NCBI GenBank assembly: GCA_965228215.1
Contig: OZ245800.1
Coordinates: 2,728,001-2,792,000, forward strand
Source: Maricaulis sp965228215
GTDB taxonomy: Bacteria > Pseudomonadota > Alphaproteobacteria > Caulobacterales > Maricaulaceae
Direction of reading: 5' to 3'
Length of the DNA: 64,000 nucleotides
This document shows positions 10,640-19,059 of this stretch, one piece after another. Position numbers and translations under genes: made by a program. Position 1 is the stretch's first letter. Each line of letters starts with the position of its first letter. The notes under the pieces were generated by a model, which had not been told where the DNA came from, made no database searches, and worked only from the letters and a program-made list of their open reading frames with translations.

Positions 10640-11626
10640 ATGGCAACTAAGCGCAAATCCGAAACGTCCAAGACGCAGATGCTCGCCTATTATCGCGAGA
10701 TGCTGCTGATGCGGCGCTTCGAGGAAAAGGCCGGCCAGCTGTACGGCATGGGCCTGATCGCCGGTTTCTGTCACCTTTACATCGGCCAGGAAGCCGTTGT
10801 GGTGGGTGTACAGGCGGCTCTCGAAGAGGGTGACCAGATCATCACGGGTTATCGCGATCACGCCCACATGCTGGCCTGCGGCATGGACCCGAACGGGGTC
10901 ATGGCCGAGCTGACCGGCCGCGAGGGCGGATACAGCCGCGGCAAGGGCGGCTCGATGCACATGTTCTCCCGGGAGAAGAATTTCTACGGCGGTCACGGCA
11001 TTGTCGGCGCTCAGGTCTCGATCGGCACCGGTCTGGGCTTTGCCAACTGGTACAAGGACAATGGCAAGATCTCGGTCGCCTATTTCGGTGACGGCGCCGC
11101 CAACCAGGGCCAGGTCTATGAGAGCTTCAACATGGCCAAGCTCTGGGACCTCCCGGTCATCTATGTGATCGAGAACAACCAGTACGCCATGGGTACCGCG
11201 GTCAAGCGCGCCTCCTCCGAGACGCATCTCTACAAGCGCGGCATCTCCTTCGGCATTCCGGGCGAGGAAGTCGACGGCATGGATGTCGAGGCCGTGCGCA
11301 AGGCCGCCGAGAAGGCTGCCAAGCACGCCCGCTCCGGCAAGGGTCCCTACATCCTGGAGATGAAGACCTATCGCTATCGCGGCCACTCCATGTCCGACCC
11401 GGCGAAATACCGCACGCGGGAAGAAGTTGATGAAGTCCGCTCGCACCACGACCCGATCGACATGGTTAAGGCGAAGATCCTCGAGGCCGGTTTTGCCACC
11501 GAGGACGAGCTGAAGGCCATGGACAAGGAGGTCAAGGCGATCGTTGCCGAGAGCGCTGAGTTCGCCAAGACTTCGCCGGAGCCCGATCCGTCCGAACTCT
11601 GGACCGACGTGCTGGTGGAGGGCTGA
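10640..11626 (+). CDS. pdhA: Pyruvate dehydrogenase E1 component, alpha subunit
   Basis: 328 residues. With PdhB it decarboxylates pyruvate on thiamine diphosphate and transfers the acetyl group to lipoyl-E2. The ThDP motif runs from GDG at 150-152 (FGDGAANQGQVYES) to IENN. YRYRGHSMSDPAKYR is the loop that is phosphorylated in mitochondria. Start ATG at 10640 gives the usual MATKRK-type N-terminus; an in-frame TTG at 10604 was rejected. It is first in a tight operon, with the next ATG only two bases after its stop. Confidence 0.97.
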   Translation: MATKRKSETSKTQMLAYYREMLLMRRFEEKAGQLYGMGLIAGFCHLYIGQEAVVVGVQAALEEGDQIITGYRDHAHMLACGMDPNGVMAELTGREGGYSRGKGGSMHMFSREKNFYGGHGIVGAQVSIGTGLGFANWYKDNGKISVAYFGDGAANQGQVYESFNMAKLWDLPVIYVIENNQYAMGTAVKRASSETHLYKRGISFGIPGEEVDGMDVEAVRKAAEKAAKHARSGKGPYILEMKTYRYRGHSMSDPAKYRTREEVDEVRSHHDPIDMVKAKILEAGFATEDELKAMDKEVKAIVAESAEFAKTSPEPDPSELWTDVLVEG

Positions 11627-11628
11627 TC

Positions 11629-12009
11629 ATGGTCCTAGCCGCCTTCGAGATCCACGCCAGCGATATCGATGCCAGCATGCGCTTCTATTCCGAAGCGCTT
11701 GGCTGGACCTTCGAGGAGCGTACGTTCGGCGAGATCCGCTATTTCGAGATCGTCACGCAGGAGGGCGAGCCGGCCGGCCGCCTGATCAGCCGCATGCCGC
11801 CGGGCCCCCAGAAGGGTGCCCCGGTCATGGGTGCGGTGATTACTGCCGCGGTTACCGATATCGACGCACGCTGCGAGGCCGTGAAGGCCCAGGGCGGTGT
11901 GCCGGCGATGGAGAAATTCCCCATTCCGGGCGAGGGCTGGCAGGCCTATTTCCTGGATCCGGACCACAATGTGTTCGGTCTGTTCCAAGCTGATCCGGAG
12001 GCCGCATGA
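11629..12009 (+). CDS. VOC-superfamily (glyoxalase/bleomycin-resistance fold) protein
   Basis: 126 residues forming one pair of beta-alpha-beta-beta-beta modules: FEIHASDIDASMRFYSEALG at the start and YFLDPDHNVFGLFQ at the end are typical of the VOC family. Members bind a metal and act on small electrophiles or in lactoylglutathione and dioxygenase chemistry; the substrate here is unknown. It starts two bases after the pdhA stop and overlaps the next gene by four bases (ATGA), so its translation is coupled to the PDH operon. Confidence 0.85.
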   Translation: MVLAAFEIHASDIDASMRFYSEALGWTFEERTFGEIRYFEIVTQEGEPAGRLISRMPPGPQKGAPVMGAVITAAVTDIDARCEAVKAQGGVPAMEKFPIPGEGWQAYFLDPDHNVFGLFQADPEAA

Positions 12010-12416
12010 CCCCGCAAGTCAAACACTTCCTCGAGAATTGGCACCAGGCCGTGCGTGAGCGCGATGCCGAGCGTCTGGACTCCATCATCGCCGAGGGCTG
12101 CGAACTGCACTCTCCGGTCGTCTGGAAGCCCACAGCGGACAAGCACTACCTGATGCACATCCTGATGGGCGTGATCACGACCATCGAAGGCTTCGATTAT
12201 CGCCAGGAATGGGTCGACGGAAACGAGATCATCCTGGAATTCACCGGCACGGTGGATGGCAAGGGGCTCGTCGGTATCGACAAGATCACCCTGAATGATG
12301 CCGGGCACATGGAGCGGATCGAGGTCCTCATCCGCCCGCTCAATACGCTGATCGAATTTGCCACCCGCATGCGCGAACACGCACTGCGCTACAAGCCTGA
12401 AGCCGCGAACGGGTAG
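12006..12416 (+). CDS. NTF2/SnoaL-like small protein
   Basis: 136 residues with the cone-fold pattern of SnoaL/NTF2 proteins: an N-terminal helix (FLENWHQAVRERDAERLDSI), HSPVVWKP, then strands (EIILEFTGTVDGKGLVGIDKI) and IEVLIRPLNTL. Such proteins are small enzymes or ligand-binding domains; no catalytic set can be assigned. ATG overlaps the VOC stop (ATGA). Its place in the PDH operon suggests co-expression but does not reveal the role. Confidence 0.75.
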   Translation: MTPQVKHFLENWHQAVRERDAERLDSIIAEGCELHSPVVWKPTADKHYLMHILMGVITTIEGFDYRQEWVDGNEIILEFTGTVDGKGLVGIDKITLNDAGHMERIEVLIRPLNTLIEFATRMREHALRYKPEAANG

Positions 12417-12423
12417 ATCGATC

Positions 12424-12708
12424 ATGCAGGCATTGCTCGACAATATGGCCATGTCCACACCGAATTGGGTGAGCCGATGGATGATTGGTGTCGGGTTCGC
12501 CGGTTTCGCGGTGGCGGTCCTTCGTGGCTACGCCTTTCGCATTGGGCGATGGGTTGGTTTCCTGACGGGACGGGAACTCGAACCAGACGAGCGGCGAGCG
12601 CTATCGCGCCGTCGCTTGGTGCAGTCGTTCCTGCCTGCCGCGGTATTTTTTGTAATGACAATGCTGGGCTTCCGCCTCGCAACAACTTCCGGGCCCGGAG
12701 CCTTCTGA
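12424..12708 (+). CDS. Small two-helix membrane protein of unknown function
   Basis: 94 residues. Hydrophobic stretches at about 20-36 (MIGVGFAGFAVAVLRGY) and 70-86 (FLPAAVFFVMTMLGFRL) flank a basic, polar loop (RELEPDERRALSRRRL). The ATG at 12424 is seven bases after the previous stop; an earlier in-frame ATG inside the NTF2-like gene was rejected. Not recognised as a known family. It ends three bases before pdhB, so it is surely in the operon if it is translated. Confidence 0.65.
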   Translation: MQALLDNMAMSTPNWVSRWMIGVGFAGFAVAVLRGYAFRIGRWVGFLTGRELEPDERRALSRRRLVQSFLPAAVFFVMTMLGFRLATTSGPGAF

Positions 12709-12711
12709 ACA

Positions 12712-14091
12712 ATGTCTATCGAAATCCTGATGCCCGCCCTGTCTCCGACGATGGAAGAGGGCACGCTCGCAAAATGGCTGATCAAGGAAGGCGATGCTGT
12801 CGAAAGCGGCATGGTCATCGCCGAGATCGAGACCGACAAGGCCACGATGGAAGTCGAGGCCGTCGAGGAGGGCACGGTTGCCAAGCTTCTCGTCGATGAG
12901 GGCACCGAGAACGTGCAGGTCAATGCCGTGATCGCGATCCTGGCAGAAGAGGGCGAGGACGCCTCGGCCGTGGAAGCCCCGAGCGCTGCACCGGCTGCCG
13001 CGCCAGTCGAAGCTGCTGCGCCGACGCCGGCCATCGACGAACGCCCGGCCATGATGGTCGCCAACACCGCCGATCTGGCCGACCCGGACATTCCGGACGG
13101 CACGAACCTGGTCTCCACGACTGTGCGCGACGCCCTGCGTGACGCCATGGCCGAGGAAATGCGCCGTGACGACACGGTTTTCGTGATGGGTGAGGAAGTC
13201 GCCGAATACCAGGGCGCCTACAAGGTCACCCGCGAACTCCTGCAGGAATTCGGCCCGAAACGCGTCGTCGATACGCCCATCACCGAGCATGGATTTGCTG
13301 GTCTGGGTGTGGGTGCGGCCTTCAACGGTCTGCGCCCGATCGTCGAATTCATGACCTTCAACTTCGCCATGCAGGCGATCGACCACATCATCAACTCCGC
13401 CGCCAAGACGCTCTACATGTCCGGTGGCCAGATGGGCTGCCCGATCGTCTTCCGCGGTCCTAACTCGGCGGCCAGCCGCGTGGGTGCCCAGCACTCGCAG
13501 GACTACACCGCCTGGTATGCCAATGTGCCGGGTCTGAAAGTGATCGCGCCGTATGACGCGGCCGATGCCAAGGGCCTGCTCAAGGCCGCCATCCGCGATC
13601 CGAACCCGGTCGTTTTCCTCGAGCACGAGCTGATCTATGGCGAGAGCTTCGACGTGCCGGAAATGGATGATTTTGTCCTGCCGATCGGCAAGGCCAAGAT
13701 CCGCCGCGAGGGCACGGACGTGACGATCACCGCACACAGCCGCATGGTCGGTTTTGCTCTCGAAGCCGCCGAGATCCTCGCCGGCGAAGGCATTTCCGCC
13801 GAGGTCATCGACCTGCGCACCATCCGCCCGCTGGATACCGAAACGGTCGTCCAGTCGGTGATGAAGACCAATCGCATCGTCTGCACCGAAGAAGGCTGGG
13901 GCCAGCACGGCGTCGGCGCGGAGATCTCCGCCGTCGTCACCTCGCAGGCCTTCGACTATCTCGACGCGCCGCCGGCCCGCGTGCACCAGGCCGACGTGCC
14001 GCTGCCCTATGCCGGCAATCTGGAAGCACTCTCGCTGCCGGGCACGGACGACATCGTCCGCGCCGCGAAGCAAGTCTGCTACGCGGAGTAG
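12712..14091 (+). CDS. pdhB: Pyruvate dehydrogenase E1 component, beta subunit with N-terminal lipoyl domain
   Basis: 459 residues. Residues 1-80 are a lipoyl domain with the acceptor Lys43 in EIETDKATME, then an Ala/Pro linker (about 85-112), then the E1-beta transketolase domains (MGEEVAEYQGAYKVT, VDTPITEHGFAGLGVGA, YANVPGLKVIAPYDAADAKG). E1-beta with its own lipoyl domain is a known alphaproteobacterial form. The first 80 codons closely match those of pdhC, including 62 identical bases at 12802-12863. It is the fifth gene of the PDH operon. Confidence 0.97.
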   Translation: MSIEILMPALSPTMEEGTLAKWLIKEGDAVESGMVIAEIETDKATMEVEAVEEGTVAKLLVDEGTENVQVNAVIAILAEEGEDASAVEAPSAAPAAAPVEAAAPTPAIDERPAMMVANTADLADPDIPDGTNLVSTTVRDALRDAMAEEMRRDDTVFVMGEEVAEYQGAYKVTRELLQEFGPKRVVDTPITEHGFAGLGVGAAFNGLRPIVEFMTFNFAMQAIDHIINSAAKTLYMSGGQMGCPIVFRGPNSAASRVGAQHSQDYTAWYANVPGLKVIAPYDAADAKGLLKAAIRDPNPVVFLEHELIYGESFDVPEMDDFVLPIGKAKIRREGTDVTITAHSRMVGFALEAAEILAGEGISAEVIDLRTIRPLDTETVVQSVMKTNRIVCTEEGWGQHGVGAEISAVVTSQAFDYLDAPPARVHQADVPLPYAGNLEALSLPGTDDIVRAAKQVCYAE

Positions 14092-14096
14092 TGGAT

Positions 14097-14504
14097 ATGG
14101 CTGGCTCTCCGGATAAGTCTTGGCGCCATGGCGAGTGTCACTGCGGTGAGGTCGGTTTTGCCGTCAATTTGCCGGACAGTGTCGTTGCATTGTCGTGCAA
14201 TTGCTCGATGTGTTCGAAGACGGGTTTCATTCACCTCATTGTCGAGGCGGATGATTTCAAGATCGAACGCGGCGCGGAGAGCCTCACGAACTACCAGTTC
14301 GGCACGAAGACGGCGAAACACCTCTTCTGTTCCAAGTGCGGTGTGAAGGCCTTCTACGTGCCGCGTTCCCATCCGGATGGCTGGTCGGTCAATCTGCGTT
14401 GCCTCGATGCCGACGCCAATCTCCAGCTGCGCTTCCAGGAATTCGACGGCGCCAACTGGGAAAAGAATATCGAGAGCATCGAAGGCGAGAAGGGGCAGGC
14501 CTGA
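14097..14504 (+). CDS. GFA-family (glutathione-dependent formaldehyde-activating-like) zinc protein
   Basis: 135 residues with the GFA/CENP-V cysteine pattern: Cys14 and Cys16 (GECHCGEV), Cys34/36/39 (CNCSMC) and Cys78/81 (CSKCG), which bind two zinc ions in the family. The founding member speeds adduct formation between glutathione and formaldehyde; most relatives have no proven activity. ATG at 14097 is used; a GTG at 14091 overlapping the pdhB stop is possible. It sits between pdhB and a membrane protein, one base from the latter. Confidence 0.85.
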   Translation: MAGSPDKSWRHGECHCGEVGFAVNLPDSVVALSCNCSMCSKTGFIHLIVEADDFKIERGAESLTNYQFGTKTAKHLFCSKCGVKAFYVPRSHPDGWSVNLRCLDADANLQLRFQEFDGANWEKNIESIEGEKGQA

Positions 14505-14505
14505 C

Positions 14506-14931
14506 ATGACCGAGGCCGATGTCATCGAACAGATGGTTGAATACCAGAACATCCTGCTTTTGGGTGTGCAGGTCTTCTTCACCATCGTGTCGGCCTATGT
14601 CGTGGCGATCTGGGTCTTCCTGCGCCATGCCGGTTTTGCCCTGCGCACCTTCTCCTTCTTCTTCCTGAGCCTCATCCTGCTCTTCCTCGGCCGTATCGCC
14701 CTGGGATCGACCGAGGTTCACAATGGTTTCATCGCCACCCTGGCCGAAATCGATGCGACGACGGGATTGTCGCCGGTCGGCCAGGCGGCGCTCAACAATG
14801 CCGAGACGGGCCTTGATGGCCTGATCCAGCAGACACTCAACGGAGGCATCGCGATCATCTATATCGCGCTGTTCTTCCTGACCTTTTTTGCCCGTTCCAC
14901 GCTGCGTTCGCAGTCGAACGGAAACGCCTGA
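14506..14931 (+). CDS. Three-helix membrane protein of unknown function
   Basis: 141 residues. Hydrophobic segments at about 17-39 (ILLLGVQVFFTIVSAYVVAIWVF), 45-66 (FSFFFLSLILLFLGRIAL) and 112-130 (GGIAIIYIALFFLTFFA) flank a polar loop of some 45 residues. An AAGGGGC ribosome site lies upstream of the ATG at 14506, which starts one base after the GFA-type gene. No family is recognised. It precedes pdhC by 11 bases within the same operon. Confidence 0.75.
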   Translation: MTEADVIEQMVEYQNILLLGVQVFFTIVSAYVVAIWVFLRHAGFALRTFSFFFLSLILLFLGRIALGSTEVHNGFIATLAEIDATTGLSPVGQAALNNAETGLDGLIQQTLNGGIAIIYIALFFLTFFARSTLRSQSNGNA

Positions 14932-14942
14932 CGGAGCCCGAG

Positions 14943-16268
14943 ATGCCCATCGAAATCCTCATGCCCGCCCTGTCGCCCACGATGGAAGAGGGCACGCTGG
15001 CCAAGTGGAATGTGAAGGAAGGCGATACCGTTGAAAGCGGCATGGTCATCGCCGAGATCGAGACCGACAAGGCCACGATGGAAGTCGAGGCCGTGGATGA
15101 AGGCACGGTCGGCAAGATCCTCGTGGACGAAGGCACGGAAGGCGTGAAGGTCAATGCGCTGATCGCGCTCCTGCTGGAAGATGGCGAGGATGCCAGCGCG
15201 CTGGACGCAGTGTCTGCTTCGGCACCTGCCCCCTCCGCCAGCTCCGCTGACACCTCCCCCATGAATGGGGGAGGAAAGACTGAGGCGCCTGTTGCTTCCC
15301 CCGCGAGCGGGGGAAGTGGGCCGGCCGCAGGCCGGGTCGATGGGGGTGCTGGCAAAGACCGCATCAAGGCAAGCCCGCTGGCGCGCCGTATCGCCGCCGA
15401 CAAGGGCCTCGACCTGGCGGGCATTACCGGTTCCGGTCCCTATGGCCGGATCGTGAAGCGCGACGTGGAAGGTGCCACGGCGTCTGCTCCTGCTCCGGCT
15501 GCCGCGGCATCCGCTGGCGCCCCGGCTGCGGTTGTCGATCATGACGAACCGCTGAAGAGCTATGGCATCCCGTCGGATCGCTATGAAGTCATCAAGGCCG
15601 ACGGCATCACCAAGATCTCCGCCAAACGTCTCACCGAGAGCTTCCGCGACATTCCGCACTTCCCGCTCACCGTGGATTGCGAGATCGACAACCTGCTGGA
15701 CTTCCGCAAGCGCGTGAATGCCGCTGCCGAGAAGGATGGCGCGAAGGTCTCGGTCAACGACATCCTGATCAAATGCGCCGGCCTGGCGCTCAAGAAAGTT
15801 CCGGCCGCCAATGCCTCGTGGATCGAGGATGGCAGGATCGCCATGCACAAACATGCCGATGTCTCCATGGCCGTGGCCATCGAGGGCGGTCTGATTACGC
15901 CCATCGTCAAGGATGCCGACATCAAGGGTCTCGTGGACATTTCTGTCGAGACCAAGGATCTCGCCGCCCGTGCCCGCGATCGCAAGCTGGCGCCCGAGGA
16001 ATTCCAGGGCGGCACGTTCAGCCTGTCCAATCTGGGCATGTTCGGCATCAAGTCCTTCGCCTCGATCATCAACCCGCCGCAGGGCATGATCATGTCGGTC
16101 GGAGCCGGCGAACAGCGTCCGGTGGTCAAGAATGGCGCTCTGGCCGTGGCCAATGTCATGACGGTAACGCTGACCTGCGATCACCGCGTGGTCGATGGCG
16201 CGACAGGCGCGAAATGGCTCGCGGCGTTCAAGACCTTCGTCGAAGACCCGATGACGATGCTGATGTAG
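14943..16268 (+). CDS. pdhC: Pyruvate dehydrogenase E2 component (dihydrolipoamide acetyltransferase)
   Basis: 441 residues. Lipoyl domain 1-80 with Lys43 (EIETDKATME); linker; peripheral-subunit-binding domain about 139-175 (IKASPLARRIAADKGLDL, GSGPYGRIVKRDV); Ala/Pro linker; catalytic domain to the end with His414 and Asp418 in DHRVVDGATGA. It transfers acetyl from lipoyl to CoA and forms the complex core. Oddity: the first linker (about 96-137) contains a Gly/Ser/Pro-rich segment encoded by a chain of perfect DNA hairpins, described as a separate repeat. The reading frame stays open throughout. Confidence 0.97.
   Translation: MPIEILMPALSPTMEEGTLAKWNVKEGDTVESGMVIAEIETDKATMEVEAVDEGTVGKILVDEGTEGVKVNALIALLLEDGEDASALDAVSASAPAPSASSADTSPMNGGGKTEAPVASPASGGSGPAAGRVDGGAGKDRIKASPLARRIAADKGLDLAGITGSGPYGRIVKRDVEGATASAPAPAAAASAGAPAAVVDHDEPLKSYGIPSDRYEVIKADGITKISAKRLTESFRDIPHFPLTVDCEIDNLLDFRKRVNAAAEKDGAKVSVNDILIKCAGLALKKVPAANASWIEDGRIAMHKHADVSMAVAIEGGLITPIVKDADIKGLVDISVETKDLAARARDRKLAPEEFQGGTFSLSNLGMFGIKSFASIINPPQGMIMSVGAGEQRPVVKNGALAVANVMTVTLTCDHRVVDGATGAKWLAAFKTFVEDPMTMLM
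15229..15352 (+). repeat. Palindromic (REP/RPE-like) element inserted in frame in the pdhC linker
   Basis: Three adjacent hairpins: CCTCCCCCAT/ATGGGGGAGG (15253-15262, 15265-15274); CTTCCCCCGC/GCGGGGGAAG (15295-15304, 15307-15316); CCGGCC/GGCCGG (15321-15326, 15330-15335). All stems are perfect. The first two are 10 bp around a GA centre. Flanks (CCCCCTCCGCCAGCTCCGCTGACA before, GATGGGGGTGCTGG after) resemble the arms of intergenic palindromic repeats known from Caulobacter relatives. The outer limits are my estimate. The element is translated as part of the E2 linker. Confidence 0.8.
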
Positions 16269-16275
16269 GCGGGGA

Positions 16276-16659
16276 TTGAACTCACGGCGATACATCTGGC
16301 CGGCAATCTACGGCCTCAGCATTCTGCCCTTCGTCTATCTCTGGGTGGTCGCGATTACGGACATGAATGCTGCCGGAAATGACCCGGCATCGACATGCTG
16401 GATCGTCGAGGCAGATGGGACATTCTTCACACCGGTAGAAGCTGCAACGCTTCTGTCAATCTGGGGTTATGGCGCCTGGCTGGTAGTGGGCCTGGTCGCT
16501 TTCTTTTTTGCGCGCGCAGCAGGCAGGGGGCATCTGGTCAGCTGGCTCGCAGCGGCCGGCGGACTGGGTCTGATACTGTTCGCCACAAGCTTTGGTGCGA
16601 CCGAAATGTTCAACGGGCCCTATCTCGAGATCGCGCGCACCCATTGCGAATGGCCCTGA
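16276..16659 (+). CDS. Three-helix membrane protein of unknown function, end of the PDH operon
   Basis: 127 residues from a TTG start seven bases after the pdhC stop, with GGCGGGGA directly before it. Hydrophobic segments lie at about 8-27, 61-81 and 88-108 (WLAAAGGLGLILFATSF). Two Cys (about 41 and 124) are in the loops. No family is recognised. The ATG-less start lowers confidence in the exact N-terminus, but the membrane pattern and spacing support a real gene. Confidence 0.6.
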   Translation: MNSRRYIWPAIYGLSILPFVYLWVVAITDMNAAGNDPASTCWIVEADGTFFTPVEAATLLSIWGYGAWLVVGLVAFFFARAAGRGHLVSWLAAAGGLGLILFATSFGATEMFNGPYLEIARTHCEWP

Positions 16660-16677
16660 CCGCTGTCGTAGGCGCAA

Positions 16678-17607
16678 TCAGGGTACGGCGTGGCCGCAGC
16701 GCGCCTCCAGCTCCGTGACGGCATCGGCGAAGGCGACACCCATGCGCAGATAGCCCTCGCTGTCGTAATGCCAGGCATCGTCCGAGTGCGTGTAGGTTTC
16801 GATCTCGCGCACATAGGACGCGCACGCATCCTGGGCGACCCAGGCTTCCTGGGCAGCTAGCACGCCTTCGATATGCGGCATGATCTGGCCCGCTTCATTC
16901 ATGCCGCTGTCGCTGATCCGCCCGATGACGACCGGAAGGTCATCGCGGTGCAGGGCGGCGCGGAAGAAATGCATCATGCGGTCGAGATTGTCGAAATAGG
17001 CCGCGGCCGTCTCTTCGCTGGTAAAGGCATCGGACTCGCCCTGCATCCAGATGATGCCGGCCGGTTCCAGCGTGTCGAGCACGCCGTCACCATTCACATC
17101 GCGCTGGCTCAGCGCATTGCCGATCGTCGCCAGGGCGTAGTCATACTGGTTGAAATCATCTGCAGGGCCTTCCGGCCACCAATCGCCATAACCGGAATTG
17201 TCCGCCAGGGATGTCCCGCCGCGCGAGTATTTTACAATCGCGATGGGTGTGTCGGACTGCGCGGAAAGCGTACTACCAAAACTGAGCTCGGCGCCGAAAC
17301 GGTCGCTGAGCTGGTTCGTCACACCATCATTGGTGAAACCGGTCCCGTGGCCCGGCTGGAGGGGCGCCCACAATCCGCGACTGCCGCCGGGCTCTCCATC
17401 CCACGCCCCCGCACCGGTGAAGATCCAGGCGCCTTCGACGGGGCCTGTCTGGTCCGCGCCAAGTTCGGAATTGAAGCCATAACCGTCCATGTTGGACTGG
17501 CCGGCGAGGAAGTAGAGCTTGTAGTGACCGGGCTCAGCCGGTGCCTGTTCCTCAGCGCCGCTGCAGGCCGCCAGACCCAATCCTGCAATCATTGCCAGAA
17601 CGCGCAT
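16678..17607 (-). CDS. SGNH-type carbohydrate esterase lipoprotein (sialate O-acetylesterase-like)
   Basis: 309 residues. N-terminal signal with lipobox LAAC (Cys15) predicts a lipoprotein. The SASA/SGNH pattern is present: nucleophile Ser in FLAGQSNMDG (about 38), KYSRGGTSL, IIWMQGESDA, and the catalytic Asp/His region DDAWHYDSEG near 282-291. Such enzymes remove acetyl groups from sugars in polysaccharides. The start is supported by GGGGGGAGAAA before the ATG. It converges with the small membrane protein gene after 18 bases. Confidence 0.85.
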   Translation of the reverse strand: MRVLAMIAGLGLAACSGAEEQAPAEPGHYKLYFLAGQSNMDGYGFNSELGADQTGPVEGAWIFTGAGAWDGEPGGSRGLWAPLQPGHGTGFTNDGVTNQLSDRFGAELSFGSTLSAQSDTPIAIVKYSRGGTSLADNSGYGDWWPEGPADDFNQYDYALATIGNALSQRDVNGDGVLDTLEPAGIIWMQGESDAFTSEETAAAYFDNLDRMMHFFRAALHRDDLPVVIGRISDSGMNEAGQIMPHIEGVLAAQEAWVAQDACASYVREIETYTHSDDAWHYDSEGYLRMGVAFADAVTELEARCGHAVP

Positions 17608-17719
17608 TTTCTCCCCCCGGAAACCGTCTCTGAAAGGATCGTGCTACAGCGCCCCTGGTCGTGCAAGACGAGCCGGTTTGCGCATGGTCTCCAACCGGGC
17701 GGCATGCTAACCAGAGCCC

Positions 17720-18277
17720 ATGCGATATCTGATTGTTTCGAGCCTGAGCCTCTGTCTTGCCGCCTGCGCCACGCAGGAGACGGACGACTTCCCCCGCATG
17801 GCCAATCTGCAATGGTATGAAGGCCATTGGCAAAGCGAGGATGGCGAGGCCCGCCAGTCTCTGACGCGGACGGCGACGGGCTATCGCGGAGAGCTCTGGT
17901 TCCTGCAGGACGGCACATGGATCCTGGCGTCCCAGGGCGGTTGCGAATACCGCGAAGTGCCGGTGGATGGCTGGTATGCCGAAGCCCAATTCTGGGATTG
18001 TGATTATTATCCCGCCAATGGCGTGGAGATGGGGTTCGAACGCCTGAATCAGTCCGCGTATTCTGCGTCCAGCTATGACATTCCCGGGCTGGACCCTATC
18101 AATACCGGCTCGATCTTCATCAATCTCGCCATTCAGGGCGAGACCGAAACGACCACGTATGAACACTGGACGCGGCCGGCCAATGACCGCTTCAGCTACC
18201 AGATCTGGCGGATCGGCGAGAGTGGCGGGCTGGAAGCCTGGTTCTCGGGCACCTGGATCCGGCGCGAGGCCGAATAA
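17720..18277 (+). CDS. Putative lipoprotein of unknown function
   Basis: 185 residues starting MRYLIVSSLSLCLAACATQ, a lipoprotein signal with lipobox LAAC (Cys16). The mature part is Trp/Tyr rich, with WYEGHWQSEDGEARQS, GYRGELWFLQDG, a Cys pair (GCEY, FWDCDYY) and a final WFSGTWIRRE, which suggests a small beta-barrel or lipocalin-like shell. I do not recognise a named family with certainty. Its stop overlaps the next start (TAATG), so it is coupled to the thioesterase. Confidence 0.7.
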   Translation: MRYLIVSSLSLCLAACATQETDDFPRMANLQWYEGHWQSEDGEARQSLTRTATGYRGELWFLQDGTWILASQGGCEYREVPVDGWYAEAQFWDCDYYPANGVEMGFERLNQSAYSASSYDIPGLDPINTGSIFINLAIQGETETTTYEHWTRPANDRFSYQIWRIGESGGLEAWFSGTWIRREAE

Positions 18278-19059
18278 TGCCCAACAGCGCACAGCTCGCC
18301 GAGATCCGGCATACCGATCTCATCTTTCCCGAACAGACCAATCACCAGGGGTCGTATTTTGGTGGCCAGGCGCTGGCCGAGATGGACAAGGTGGCCTTCC
18401 TCATCGCCGCGCGGCATGCGCGCCGGCCTTTCGTGACAGCGTCCTGCGACAAGATCGATTTCAACAAGCCGGCCTTTGTCGGCAATCTCATCGAACTCAC
18501 CGGCCAGGTCCGCATGGTCGGCCGGACCTCCATGATCGTGGATGTTGAACTGGCCGCCGAGGACATGCGTACCGGCGAGCGCTGGATCTGTACCCGCGGG
18601 GCTTTCACCATGGTCGCCGCCGACCGCAAGACCAATCGCGATCGTCTGCCGCCTGTACCGGATGCCCAGACGGGGTTTGAAGCGTCTCCCGCAGGGTCTT
18701 CACGCACACTTCAGCTGGTCTTCCCGGGCGACACCAATCATCTCGGACAACTCTTCGGCGGATCGGCCATGTCGCTGATGGGCAAGGCGGCCTATATCGC
18801 CGCTTCGCGTCACTGCCGGACCGATGTCGGCATGGCGGCGTCCGACAAGATCGATTTCATCGCGCCCACCAATGAGGGCGAATTGCTGGATGTAGCAGCG
18901 GAAGTCCGCGAGATTGGCCGGACCTCGATCCGCGTCGCGGTGCGTGCAGAGGCCGAGGACCTGATGTCCGGAGATCGCCGCCTGGTGGGTGAGGGCGAAT
19001 ACGTGATGGTCGCGCTTGATGAGGGCGGTGCGCCGACCCCGGCAAAACCTCTGGGCTAG
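18277..19059 (+). CDS. Acyl-CoA thioesterase with two hotdog domains
   Basis: 260 residues made of two repeats of the YciA/acyl-CoA hydrolase hotdog domain. The motifs NHQGSYFGGQALAEMD (Asn22) and NHLGQLFGGSAMSLMG (Asn154) are the active-site helices, followed by CDKIDFNKPAFVGN and SDKIDFIAPTNEGE. It should hydrolyse acyl-CoA esters in the cytoplasm. ATG overlaps the preceding lipoprotein stop. The 3' end overlaps the convergent ACT gene by four bases. Confidence 0.88.
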   Translation: MPNSAQLAEIRHTDLIFPEQTNHQGSYFGGQALAEMDKVAFLIAARHARRPFVTASCDKIDFNKPAFVGNLIELTGQVRMVGRTSMIVDVELAAEDMRTGERWICTRGAFTMVAADRKTNRDRLPPVPDAQTGFEASPAGSSRTLQLVFPGDTNHLGQLFGGSAMSLMGKAAYIAASRHCRTDVGMAASDKIDFIAPTNEGELLDVAAEVREIGRTSIRVAVRAEAEDLMSGDRRLVGEGEYVMVALDEGGAPTPAKPLG

